DNA from: Candidatus Roizmanbacteria bacterium
GTDB lineage: Bacteria > Patescibacteriota > Microgenomatia > UBA1406 > GWC2-37-13
DNA length: 32,379 bases
Direction of reading: 5' to 3'
Assembly (NCBI GenBank): GCA_027002315.1
Contig: JALWZV010000089.1
Coordinates: 1-32,379, forward strand
The notes under the pieces are model-generated. The model made no database searches and was not told where the DNA came from. It saw nothing but the letters and a program-made list of their open reading frames with translations. A program made the position numbers and the translations under genes. Below are positions 24,159 through 32,316 of this stretch, in pieces (within the stretch, counting starts at the first letter, position 1; every line of letters begins with the position of its first letter).

Positions 24159-24619
24159 TTTATAAATCTAAACCTTTGTAAACTTATATCTGGGTAATTT
24201 TTACCTCTCCATTTTTCGAACTCATTTTTTGTTTTTTCTCTGTCTTTTTTAAGTTGCACCTCAAAAACATCGTCGACATAGTTAAAGGTTATTGTAAAGT
24301 ATTGAGTTTTAACTGGACTTTTGTGTCTCAGTTCCACCTCCTCATTTATTGATTTTTGTTCTTTCGGGTCTATGGAAATTTTAGGGTTAGCTCCTGTGAA
24401 ATCAGTTGGAGCAATTGTTGGTGATGTTTTTGGACTTAGTTGAGTTGAAGTAGACGGTTTGTTGATATCAGTTGGAATAGCCACAGTAGGAATATTTACC
24501 CCCCCATTTTTTTTATTATTTTTCCTCCAGGTTAAGCTAATAATAATGTATGTAATAATTGCAAAAATGACAAAAGTGACTGTTAATATTAAATACATAT
24601 TTTTTTTAGAGTTTAGCAT
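24155..24619 (-). CDS. Anchored protein carrying only the shared domain
   Basis: This 154-residue protein has a signal anchor (about 9-29), a Pro/Thr/Ser-rich linker (about 40-75), and a C-terminal domain (about 95-154) homologous to one in both neighbours: 'SPVKTQYFTITFNYVDDVF' matches 'LPVKQQDFELKYSYKKNKF' and 'LPIKTEDFELIYSDKLNKF', with the following F/Y-x-x-E/W-x-x-W pattern. It lacks any enzyme domain, so it may be a minimal adaptor or a decoy of the same family. Its stop overlaps the next gene's start by 4 bases. CATAAT lies 6 bases before its ATG, a possible internal promoter, although read-through from the upstream gene is also likely. Confidence 0.7.
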   Translation of the reverse strand: MLNSKKNMYLILTVTFVIFAIITYIIISLTWRKNNKKNGGVNIPTVAIPTDINKPSTSTQLSPKTSPTIAPTDFTGANPKISIDPKEQKSINEEVELRHKSPVKTQYFTITFNYVDDVFEVQLKKDREKTKNEFEKWRGKNYPDISLQRFRFIK

Positions 24620-24625
24620 ATTTTA

Positions 24626-24631
24626 ATTATG
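24626..24631 (-). promoter_or_regulatory. Possible internal -10 before the small anchored protein
   Basis: CATAAT on the minus strand (24631 to 24626), exactly 6 bases before the ATG at 24619 and just after the stop of the upstream gene. Spacing matches other leaderless starts; no convincing -35. Confidence 0.35.
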
Positions 24632-26086
24632 TCATTTTTTAACACCAAATGCTGACATATATTTTGGATACGGATAATATGAGTTTTCGTTAAATGGAAT
24701 ATGATATCTGCCATAATATGCATCGTATGCTAATACATTATTGTTACTGTCTACGTCTGTTATCCAAAAGAAATGTCCTCCTTTAGGATAAGGTTTGTAA
24801 TATGCTAGGACAAATATTGTCCACCCTGCATCTGTGTAATTTTTGAAATCTTGGATAACCTTATCTACTTTTTCTGGAGGATCAAAATAGAAAATATACC
24901 TTGTTGTTTTTAAACCATGTTCTTCAAGTATCACTTTTGCTTGTTCTGTTAACGAACCGTTTGTACAGGTTATTGAATAACCGTGTCTTTTGTACATATC
25001 AACAACCTGCTGTGGTCCATATCCAGGATTAACAAGCGATGAGAGTATCATAGAAACAGTAGTTGGTCCACAGCCAGCTCTACACAAAGTACACCCAGAA
25101 TCATTTAATGGTATGTTTCTATATTTAGGTTCACACTGAGAATAATAAACATATTGACTTGGATCAACTTGTCCCGCTATGGTTGGAAGAGGAGTTGGTG
25201 GGGGGATGGTTGCTTGAGCAATTAAGGTTGGTGTAGGAGATGGGGTTAAAGATAACTGTTTGTTAATCTCCTTTTCTGTTTTTTCTACTTCCCCCCCGAG
25301 TCCAAAATAAAACATCGCTAGTTTTTTAAATGCATCTATTTGAGGTGACAAATAATCAAGGTAGCTCAAAGGCGTGGGTGTTGGAAGCTTACTTTGTGTA
25401 TTATATGCCTCCTCCTCCCTTTTTTTTCCAAGAACCTTTTCACTATTTTTTTCTACAGTTTTTGGGGACGTATCAGAGATGGTGACTAAATCTGAGTGAT
25501 TTTGAAAGAAATCCTGAACATCTTTAGGTTGAGTTTTTATCCATTCCTGATACTTTTTTACCCCGTCTGCATTCTTGGGGTAGAGAATAAACTTATTTAA
25601 TTTATCGGAGTATATGAGTTCAAAATCTTCAGTTTTTATAGGCAACTTTTTTTGAATAAGAGCCAATATTTTTAGTTCTTGAGTGCTGAGTGTTTTTTCT
25701 ACAGCTTTAGCTATAAGTTGCAACCTGTGTTGCTTTTGTTGTTCTGTTTCTTGGAAATTATTATCAGACGCTCCTGTTTCTGCAGGCTCAATATTGCTAC
25801 TGTCATTTTTATTTTTTGAGAGTGTTTGATTAATGTTTCTATCTACATCCTTTTTATTATTAGAATTGCTTATATCGTTTATATTATCTCCTTTTTTTGT
25901 TAGACCTAAAAAATTAAAAAGTGATTTAGATCTTTTTACCCCTGAGTTATTAATATTATACGGTGTAATCTGTGGAAGGTTAGATTTATTTTGACGATTT
26001 TGTTTTAAGCTGTTAATAATGATACTAATTATTATTATCAAAACAAGCGTTATTGTGGAAGTTACTATGATTATTTTTTTCGACAT
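24632..26086 (-). CDS. Anchored protein with C39-like cysteine peptidase domain
   Basis: The protein has 484 residues. An N-terminal signal anchor (about 3-24) is followed by an Asn/Lys-rich disordered stretch, the domain shared with the two downstream genes (about 142-202), a Thr/Pro linker, and a papain-like peptidase domain (about 310-484). The catalytic Cys339 lies in 'CRAGCGPTTVSMIL', His438 in 'GGHFFWITDV' and Asp455 in 'LAYDAYYG', the usual C39_2 order. It probably cleaves proteins or amide bonds outside the cytoplasm, perhaps processing exported pilins or cutting wall peptides. It is the first of three same-strand genes in a row and diverges from the Clp gene over a 42-base gap. Confidence 0.8.
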   Translation of the reverse strand: MSKKIIIVTSTITLVLIIIISIIINSLKQNRQNKSNLPQITPYNINNSGVKRSKSLFNFLGLTKKGDNINDISNSNNKKDVDRNINQTLSKNKNDSSNIEPAETGASDNNFQETEQQKQHRLQLIAKAVEKTLSTQELKILALIQKKLPIKTEDFELIYSDKLNKFILYPKNADGVKKYQEWIKTQPKDVQDFFQNHSDLVTISDTSPKTVEKNSEKVLGKKREEEAYNTQSKLPTPTPLSYLDYLSPQIDAFKKLAMFYFGLGGEVEKTEKEINKQLSLTPSPTPTLIAQATIPPPTPLPTIAGQVDPSQYVYYSQCEPKYRNIPLNDSGCTLCRAGCGPTTVSMILSSLVNPGYGPQQVVDMYKRHGYSITCTNGSLTEQAKVILEEHGLKTTRYIFYFDPPEKVDKVIQDFKNYTDAGWTIFVLAYYKPYPKGGHFFWITDVDSNNNVLAYDAYYGRYHIPFNENSYYPYPKYMSAFGVKK

Positions 26087-26093
26087 TTTATAT

Positions 26094-26122
26094 TTGACAA
26101 ACTATGCAAGTTTATTCATAAT
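26094..26122 (+). promoter_or_regulatory. Promoter of the Clp ATPase operon
   Basis: A perfect -35, TTGACA (26094-26099), a 17-base spacer and CATAAT (26117-26122), ending 6 bases before the ATG at 26129. It is one of the strongest promoter matches in the window. Confidence 0.75.
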
Positions 26123-26128
26123 GAAAAC

Positions 26129-29100
26129 ATGGGATTCTTTTTTAATTCTAATAAAAAAAACGATTCTAAGTCAAACGATAATAACAATCAGCAAGCACAA
26201 CCATCTCAGTCTGTAAACAAACCCCAGACATCTCAACAGAGCAACACTGTTCAACAACAACCTGTTGTCGCTCCCACTCAGGCAAAACAACAAAATGTAA
26301 GTCAGAGTACAGATACATCTCAAGCTAATATTTCTCAGCAACAAATAAAAGAGGTGAATAAGAACGTTAGCACAAGCAGTACAATTAATAATCAGCAACC
26401 TTCGAATGGCGCTAAGGCAACCCAGATGGGCGAAAGTAAGAAAGAGCCTGTTGCTGATGTTGCTAATAAAAACAATGATGTAAATAAAAGTAACGGTGAT
26501 AGTAATGAAAATGTTAAGGGAGATAAAGACAAGCAAATTAACAATGAAAAGGTGGATTTAAAAAAGGAAAATAAGAATATTACAGCTGATAAAATGAGTG
26601 ATTTGGACTTGATGACTCACCTTACTCAAAGATCGAATCGTGTTTTTTTTAATGCTCAAACAAAGGCCAAAGAGTTGAAAAATCAGTACCTAGACAGCGA
26701 ACACTTATTGTTTGGTCTTTTGTCTGATAGTGAGATTTATAATTTACTAACAGGCCTTAAGGTTTCTCCTCAATTAGTGTTGGCAGAGTTAAATAAATTG
26801 TTTAAGGAAGGAAAATTTACGGGGAATCCTCAACCGTCCCCAAGAGTAAAACGCATAGTGAATAGCGCTTTAGTTACGGCTCGTAAACTTGGGTTTGAGT
26901 TTGTGTCCCCAGAGCATTTACTTATGGCTTTGTATGAAGAAGGAGAAGGTTTAGGAGCGAGAGTCCTTACAAAATTTGGCTTAAAGAAAGAGGATTTAAA
27001 CAAGAAGATAACTGGTAAAAAACAAGGTGTTGAGGAAGATGCTCGGAATAAGTCAGCAACTAGAAGCGCTCTGGCACAGTTTACAATAGATTTAACAGCA
27101 AGAGCCGCACAGGGCTTATTAGATCCTGTTGTTGAGAGATCTGATATTATTGAACGAGTTATACATGTGCTTTCACGCAGACGAAAGAATAATCCGGCAT
27201 TAATAGGAGAAGCGGGAGTTGGAAAAACTGCTATAGTAGAGGGTCTAGCTCAACAGATAGTTAAAGGAAAGGTTCCTGAGCCACTTTTAAATAAGAAGGT
27301 ACTACAACTTGATTTAATGAGCGTATTAGCAGGCGCTTCTCATAGAGGTGAGTTTGAACAAAGAATGAAGAACTTGATTAATGAGATAAAAGAGGCAGGA
27401 GGAGAGATAATACTCTTTATTGATGAGATGCATAATATAGTTGGAGCAGGCGGCAATGAAGGGACTCTAGATGCCTCTAACTTTCTTAAACCTTCTTTAG
27501 CTAGAGGTGAAATGCAGATGATAGGAGCAACAACAACAGAGGAGTACAGAAAGTATATAGAAAAAGACCCTGCTTTGGAACGTAGATTTCAACCAATTCT
27601 TGTTCCTGAACCAACAATCGATCAAGCTATTGAGATGTTAAGAGCATTAAAAAATAAGTATGAGGCATTTCATAGAGTTAAGATTCCCGATGAGGTAATA
27701 CAACAGGCTGTTAAATTATCGAAGCGATATATAGGGGATAGATATCTTCCTGACAAGGCCGTTGATCTAATAGACGAAGCTGCATCAGCAGTAAGGCTAC
27801 CTTTGATATCACTGCCTGAAGAGATAAAATCTTTGGGTACGCAAATTAAGAAATTGCAACAGGAATCACAGGAAGCCAAGCAAAGAAGAGACAGAGTTAA
27901 GGCAAGAATACTAAACTCTAAAATAGATGACCTCAATCACGAACTAAACGAAAAAAAAGAAGAATATGAAACTCAAAGAGCAAGAACGACCACAGAGGTA
28001 AGCGTTGATGTTGTAAAAGATATCATTTCTAAGTGGACAGGAATTCCTGTCTCTAAGATTAGCGAGTCAGAGACAGAGAAATTAGCCAACTTAGAAAAGA
28101 TAATGCATAAGAGACTTATTAATCAGAATAAAGCAGTTGTTGCTGTTGCTGAGGCTATACGTAGAGGAAGAGCTGGATTAAAATCTCCACGTAGACCAGT
28201 TGGTAGCTTTGTGTTTTTAGGACCAACAGGAGTTGGTAAAACAGAGCTTGCTAAGACGTTAGCAGAGGTGTTGTTTGGAAAAGAGGAATCTATGATTAGA
28301 TTTGATATGACCGAGTATATGGAGAAGCATGAGGTTGCTAAGTTATTAGGAGCTCCTCCGGGTTATGTTGGATATGAGGAAGGTGGTAAACTAACGGAAG
28401 CTGTTAGAAGAAAGCCATATTCTGTTGTTTTATTTGATGAGATTGAAAAAGCACATCCCGATATCTTTAATATATTATTGCAGATATTAGATGATGGGCG
28501 ATTAACAGATAATAAAGGACACACAATCTCTTTTAAAGAAACTGTGGTTATTTGTACGTCTAACATAGGCACAAAGATAATACAAAAGAGGCTCTCTGAG
28601 GCAGCAAATTTAAAAGAAGAGATGAAGGATAAGGAGTATGAAAACGTTAAAAAAGAGGTTATGGCTGAGCTGGGTAAATTTTTTAGGCCAGAATTAATTA
28701 ACAGATTTGATGGTGTGGTGATCTTTGAACCTCTTAAATTTAAACACATTCAAGAAATAGTTAGATTACAGTTAAAGGGGGTTGCAAAGCTTCTAGAGGC
28801 TCAAAATATGGGATTAAAATACTCAGATAGAGCAGTTGAGGAAATTGCTCAACGGGGATTTGACCCGGTATTCGGAGCCAGACCATTAAGAAGAACGATA
28901 CAAAGACTCATAGAGAATCCAATATCCACTCTAATTATCAGAGGTAAAGTAAAGGAAGGGGATATAATATCTATTGATTTTAAAAATGGTGCTTTTACTT
29001 TTGAGGTAGAACGCGTTGTTGAGCTTACAGAAGAGAGTCCAGTTATGGTTCAGTTTAAGTGTAATAAATGTGGAAATGTTTTTGAGACAGAGGTTATAAA

Positions 29101-29434
29101 GAACTCAACAACGATTTGTTCCAAATGTGCATCTACTGATGTAACAGAGCAACAAAATGAGGAAGTGGAAAAACAAGAAGATAAAGATAAAAACGATAAA
29201 TTGAGTAAAAATAAAGACGAGAGTGTAAAGGTAGAAGACAAACAGGAGGCAGTAAGTAAAAAACAGAGTGAGCAAGAGAGTATAAAGAGCAAAAATAAGA
29301 ATGTAGTCAATGAGGATAAAGGTGAAGAAAACAAGAATACATTACAAGCTGATGATGAAACAAATAAGAAGGAAGACGAGAAACCCACACAACCTCAAAC
29401 TAGTGGAGGTTATGATTTTTCAGCAGTTAACTAA
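26129..29434 (+). CDS. clpC: Clp ATPase (ClpC/ClpB type) with added zinc ribbon
   Basis: The 1101-residue protein has a Gln/Asn/Ser/Lys-rich disordered start (1-155), a Clp N domain (about 157-300), two AAA+ domains (Walker A GEAGVGKT at 360-367 and GPTGVGKT at 698-705; Walker B Asp at 432 and 770), and a short coiled middle region of ClpC type. After the D2 C-domain it adds a zinc ribbon, C978-x2-C981 and C997-x2-C1000, and about 100 residues of Lys/Glu-rich tail. It remodels or unfolds proteins using ATP. In the region after 'CTSNIGTK' I see no (I/L/V)GF tripeptide, which ClpP-bound partners carry, so it may act without ClpP. The disordered ends and ribbon are not standard. Three envelope-related genes follow. 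Confidence 0.88.
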   Translation: MGFFFNSNKKNDSKSNDNNNQQAQPSQSVNKPQTSQQSNTVQQQPVVAPTQAKQQNVSQSTDTSQANISQQQIKEVNKNVSTSSTINNQQPSNGAKATQMGESKKEPVADVANKNNDVNKSNGDSNENVKGDKDKQINNEKVDLKKENKNITADKMSDLDLMTHLTQRSNRVFFNAQTKAKELKNQYLDSEHLLFGLLSDSEIYNLLTGLKVSPQLVLAELNKLFKEGKFTGNPQPSPRVKRIVNSALVTARKLGFEFVSPEHLLMALYEEGEGLGARVLTKFGLKKEDLNKKITGKKQGVEEDARNKSATRSALAQFTIDLTARAAQGLLDPVVERSDIIERVIHVLSRRRKNNPALIGEAGVGKTAIVEGLAQQIVKGKVPEPLLNKKVLQLDLMSVLAGASHRGEFEQRMKNLINEIKEAGGEIILFIDEMHNIVGAGGNEGTLDASNFLKPSLARGEMQMIGATTTEEYRKYIEKDPALERRFQPILVPEPTIDQAIEMLRALKNKYEAFHRVKIPDEVIQQAVKLSKRYIGDRYLPDKAVDLIDEAASAVRLPLISLPEEIKSLGTQIKKLQQESQEAKQRRDRVKARILNSKIDDLNHELNEKKEEYETQRARTTTEVSVDVVKDIISKWTGIPVSKISESETEKLANLEKIMHKRLINQNKAVVAVAEAIRRGRAGLKSPRRPVGSFVFLGPTGVGKTELAKTLAEVLFGKEESMIRFDMTEYMEKHEVAKLLGAPPGYVGYEEGGKLTEAVRRKPYSVVLFDEIEKAHPDIFNILLQILDDGRLTDNKGHTISFKETVVICTSNIGTKIIQKRLSEAANLKEEMKDKEYENVKKEVMAELGKFFRPELINRFDGVVIFEPLKFKHIQEIVRLQLKGVAKLLEAQNMGLKYSDRAVEEIAQRGFDPVFGARPLRRTIQRLIENPISTLIIRGKVKEGDIISIDFKNGAFTFEVERVVELTEESPVMVQFKCNKCGNVFETEVIKNSTTICSKCASTDVTEQQNEEVEKQEDKDKNDKLSKNKDESVKVEDKQEAVSKKQSEQESIKSKNKNVVNEDKGEENKNTLQADDETNKKEDEKPTQPQTSGGYDFSAVN

Positions 29435-29443
29435 TTAAACAAG

Positions 29444-29836
29444 ATGGAGAATTATACCCCCTTAGATTTAAATAAGTTTGAGAAAAAAGGAAGTGGTGTT
29501 AGTAAGTTGAACACGGTTCTTTTATTAATAGCGACAATTACAGCGGCTGTTTTATCTGTTCTTTTATTTGTTCTAATACAAAGAAAATTGCAATCTAATA
29601 ATACTTCTCCTACCTCTACTCCACAAGTTAATGTTTCTGTTACTCCGGCGTCAAACAAAGAAGACGAAAACATAGAACCTTCAGTAACTACTCAGGTAAC
29701 TCAGTCACCGACTAAAGTTGCTACTCCTACCAGTGCGTTATCTCCTACCATTATTGAGAAAAACGCGACGGTTTCACCCACAATTATTAATAATAGTGAA
29801 AACGTAGCGACTGAAACACCAGTTGTTGAAAAGTAA
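29444..29836 (+). CDS. Anchored protein with Thr/Pro/Ser-rich tail
   Basis: The 130-residue protein has a short cytoplasmic start, one membrane segment (about 24-46) and an extracytoplasmic tail rich in Thr, Ser, Pro and Val ('TSPTSTPQVNVSVTPASN'). The tail is low-complexity and likely unstructured or glycosylated. No domain is recognised. Similar T/P-rich linkers occur in the envelope proteins at 20426, 23052 and 24632. It starts 9 bases after the Clp ATPase gene and its end overlaps the next start by 14 bases, so it belongs to the same transcription unit. Confidence 0.65.
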   Translation: MENYTPLDLNKFEKKGSGVSKLNTVLLLIATITAAVLSVLLFVLIQRKLQSNNTSPTSTPQVNVSVTPASNKEDENIEPSVTTQVTQSPTKVATPTSALSPTIIEKNATVSPTIINNSENVATETPVVEK

Positions 29837-30512
29837 AGTGATATTGTATCAATCAGTCCTAACCTTAATTCTTATAATTATTATCTTTTTCGTAACGCGT
29901 CGTTTAACTCAAGAACTGTACAATATTTTATACTTTATATTCAAAAATAGAAAAATTGCCTTTACACTTTTGGCAGTAATCTTTTTACCTGGAACTGGAT
30001 TACATGAGGTCTCTCATTTTTTGATGGCAACAATACTGATGTTAAAGGTTGTTGATTTTACTTTACTTCCTGAGGAAAAAGAAGATAGAATAAAGTTAGG
30101 GAGCGTTGTTTATCAAAAAAAAGATTTATTAAGGGCAATAATAGTTGGAATTGCTCCCATATTTGGTGGGCTTACCTTTTTTTTCGGGTTAGCATACTTC
30201 AATCTTTTCCCATCTTCAAATATGATTATTAATTTATTGTTGATTTATTTAATATTTGTTGTTTCATCCACAATGTTTTCCTCAAAACAAGATTTAAAAG
30301 ACTTAATCTATATAATTCCATTTCTAATACTTTTTGCTGGAATATTCTACGTTTTTGACTTAGGCCACCTGTTTAAATTTACAGATGAGTTTATTCACTC
30401 CGTCACAAATATGATCTATAAAGTTAATATTTATCTTTTATTGTCGCTTTTCATTAATGTATTTTTATTTTCTGTGTTAAAATTAGAGAGTAAATTGTTA
30501 CTTAAAAGATGA
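29823..30512 (+). CDS. HExxH-containing integral membrane protein
   Basis: The 229-residue protein has about six membrane helices. The second ends in 'GTGLHEVSHFLMATIL', an HExxH zinc-binding motif at residues 61-65 lying inside the membrane, as in M50-type (site-2-like) or related membrane metallopeptidases; a second motif with the third metal ligand is not obvious. It may cut membrane proteins, perhaps during pilin or anchor processing, but activity is uncertain. The start is a TTG at 29823 (or 29826; GTG at 29838 is also possible), overlapping the previous gene by 14 bases. Its stop overlaps the next start (ATGA). Confidence 0.65.
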   Translation: MLKSKVILYQSVLTLILIIIIFFVTRRLTQELYNILYFIFKNRKIAFTLLAVIFLPGTGLHEVSHFLMATILMLKVVDFTLLPEEKEDRIKLGSVVYQKKDLLRAIIVGIAPIFGGLTFFFGLAYFNLFPSSNMIINLLLIYLIFVVSSTMFSSKQDLKDLIYIIPFLILFAGIFYVFDLGHLFKFTDEFIHSVTNMIYKVNIYLLLSLFINVFLFSVLKLESKLLLKR

Positions 30513-30826
30513 TAAGTATCTTATTAGCTCAAAGGCTTCAGATAGGGAATGAGCCCATAGAAGGTCCACTCCAAGGGATTGATACAATAGGAGATTTAGT
30601 TTCTAAGTTGATGGAGTTTGCAACCCCTTTTGCATTAATAATTCTATTTTTTGTTTTTGTGTGGGGAGGATATGATTTATTGTTATCTCAAGGTAGACCT
30701 GAAAAAATAAAATCAGCAAAGGCTAAGTTTACAACAGGAATTATAGGATTTGCCTTGATAGTTTCAGCATATATCATAGCGTTTTTATTTAAGTATATAT
30801 TTAATTTAGGTAATGGAGCTATATAG
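30509..30826 (+). CDS. Pilin-like protein, T4SS pilin type
   Basis: This 105-residue protein has two membrane helices (about 36-58 and 76-98), with the loop 'LLLSQGRPEKIKSAKAKF' between them. The loop matches the three tandem copies at 3879-4967 and the C terminus of the Cys-rich protein at 20426. It probably forms or regulates the same envelope structure. It is the last gene of the clpC unit and overlaps the HExxH membrane protein by 4 bases, so translation is probably coupled. No terminator is evident directly after it; the next unit has its own promoter. Confidence 0.75.
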   Translation: MISILLAQRLQIGNEPIEGPLQGIDTIGDLVSKLMEFATPFALIILFFVFVWGGYDLLLSQGRPEKIKSAKAKFTTGIIGFALIVSAYIIAFLFKYIFNLGNGAI

Positions 30827-30841
30827 AACCAGGATTAGCTC

Positions 30842-30869
30842 TTGTTTTTAAACAAAGGTGTACTATAAT
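30842..30869 (+). promoter_or_regulatory. Promoter of a tiny transcription unit
   Basis: TTGTTT (30842-30847), a 16-base spacer and a perfect TATAAT (30864-30869). Predicted initiation near 30876, shortly before a 12-codon reading frame and a terminator. Confidence 0.5.
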
Positions 30870-30879
30870 TATTAATCAC

Positions 30880-30918
30880 ATGGAATATTTAACAGGATTG
30901 AAATTTATTAAAAATTAA
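30880..30918 (+). other. 12-codon reading frame, possible leader peptide or sRNA
   Basis: ATG at 30880 to TAA at 30916-30918 reads MEYLTGLKFIKN. It lies between a promoter (30842-30869) and a strong intrinsic terminator (30930-30957), giving a predicted transcript of about 80 bases. It could be a leader peptide, a small RNA or chance. No run of regulatory codons (as in classical attenuators) is visible. Confidence 0.3.
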
Positions 30919-30929
30919 GATAGCTTTTT

Positions 30930-30957
30930 AAACGACTCTTTTGAGTCGTTTTTTTTT
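30930..30957 (+). terminator. Intrinsic terminator
   Basis: AACGACTC (30931-30938), loop TTTT and GAGTCGTT (30943-30950), extended by A30930 with T30951, followed by seven T. It ends the clpC-to-pilin unit or the tiny transcript. The loop and descending arm also hold the -35 of the following gene (TTGAGT, 30941-30946). Confidence 0.9.
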
Positions 30958-30969
30958 GGTAATTATAAA
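30941..30969 (+). promoter_or_regulatory. Promoter of the kinase-methyltransferase gene, overlapping the terminator
   Basis: TTGAGT (30941-30946) lies in the loop and descending arm of the preceding terminator. After 17 bases comes TATAAA (30964-30969), which ends 6 bases before the ATG at 30976. The hexamer TTGAGT is the same as in the valS promoter. Confidence 0.7.
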
Positions 30970-30975
30970 ACAATA

Positions 30976-32316
30976 ATGATTAAGTATAAGGAACGACCAA
31001 TAGTTATTTCGGTAGGGGGTTCACTGTTAATCAACCAAGATGGTATTAACTATCGTTTTTTACGTAAACTCAACCATTTCATCCGTAAACAAGTAAAACA
31101 AGGGAGAAGATTCTTTTTGGTTGCTGGTGGAGGTAAAACTGCTAGACATTATAGAGATGCAGGTAAAGCTGTGATTGGTGGTATGTCTGATGAAGATTTA
31201 GATTGGTTGGGCATACATGCAACTCGTTTAAATGCACACTTATTACGTACAATATTTCAGGATATATCCCATCCTAGAATTATAGAAAATTATGATAGAA
31301 AACTTCATAATTGGAAGGAACCGATTGTTATAGGAGCAGGTTGGAAACCGGGGTGGTCTACAGATTATGACGCTGTTATTTTAGCTAGAGATTATGGAGC
31401 AGATTTAATTATCAACTTATCTAACATTGACTGGGTTTATGATAAAGATCCTAATAAGTATGATGATGCTAAGATAATCAAAAAGTTAACATGGGAAGAA
31501 ATGGAAAAACTTGTAGGAAAAAAATGGAAACCTGGAATTAATGCCCCCTTTGATCCAGTAGCAGCGCAATTGGCTAAGGATTTAGAGCTCACAGTAATAG
31601 TTGCTAATGGAAATAACTTTAGTAATTTAAACAAGATACTTGAGGGAGATAGTTTTAAAGGAACGGTTATAATGCCATTTAAAATGGATGCGAGCTTTTA
31701 CGATAGAGAATATTATACAGGGGATAAAGGAGGACTGAAGTTTAAGTACTTACAGAAGAGTTTCTTGGGAAATGTTATTCAAAAAGCCACAAACTTATAT
31801 AGAGCTTTTATGATCAAGATATATTTGAGACCTAAAACCTGTCTTGATGTTGGATGTGGAACGGGCGAGTTAGTTAAGTATTTGAGGAAGTTGGGGATAG
31901 ACGCTATGGGTGTAGAGATATCGTCTTATGCTTTTGAGTTTGCTGACAAGGAGGTTAAACCATTTTTAAAGCACGGAGATATACTTAAATTACCATTTAA
32001 AGATGATAGTTTTGACTTGGTGTTAACGTACGATGTATTACAGCACATCGACAGATCAAAGATAAAGAAAGCGATAAAGGAAACAGTTAGAGTGAGTAAA
32101 AAATACATTCTTCATAAAATATATACAAGAGAAAATGTGTGGTTTCAGGTATTTCATAATAAAGATCACTCTGATATCTCAGTTTTTTCACGTGCCTCGT
32201 GGAGAAGGATGTTTTCTTCACTTAAGAATGTTGTTGTTATGAAAAAAGGCATCTTAAGATTGCCATCATTTTTTGAGACAATCTTCCTTTTGAGGAAAAA
32301 AGAAAAAGAGGTATGA
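30976..32316 (+). CDS. Amino-acid-kinase (UMP-kinase-like) and methyltransferase fusion
   Basis: This 446-residue protein has two domains. Residues 1-235 belong to the amino-acid kinase family and resemble archaeal-type UMP kinase: 'VISVGGSLL', 'LVAGGGKTARHYRDA', 'KPGWSTDYDAVILARDYGAD' and 'NIDWVYDKDP'. Residues from about 270 form a class I SAM-dependent methyltransferase: motif I 'CLDVGCGTGEL' (Cys at 289), 'VEIS', 'LPFKDDSFDLVLTYDVLQHI', and a C-terminal end without membrane segments. UMP kinase makes UDP in pyrimidine synthesis; the methyl acceptor is unknown. The fusion may link two steps or be a tethered regulator. Its stop overlaps the start of a recF-like gene (ATGA). Confidence 0.82.
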   Translation: MIKYKERPIVISVGGSLLINQDGINYRFLRKLNHFIRKQVKQGRRFFLVAGGGKTARHYRDAGKAVIGGMSDEDLDWLGIHATRLNAHLLRTIFQDISHPRIIENYDRKLHNWKEPIVIGAGWKPGWSTDYDAVILARDYGADLIINLSNIDWVYDKDPNKYDDAKIIKKLTWEEMEKLVGKKWKPGINAPFDPVAAQLAKDLELTVIVANGNNFSNLNKILEGDSFKGTVIMPFKMDASFYDREYYTGDKGGLKFKYLQKSFLGNVIQKATNLYRAFMIKIYLRPKTCLDVGCGTGELVKYLRKLGIDAMGVEISSYAFEFADKEVKPFLKHGDILKLPFKDDSFDLVLTYDVLQHIDRSKIKKAIKETVRVSKKYILHKIYTRENVWFQVFHNKDHSDISVFSRASWRRMFSSLKNVVVMKKGILRLPSFFETIFLLRKKEKEV

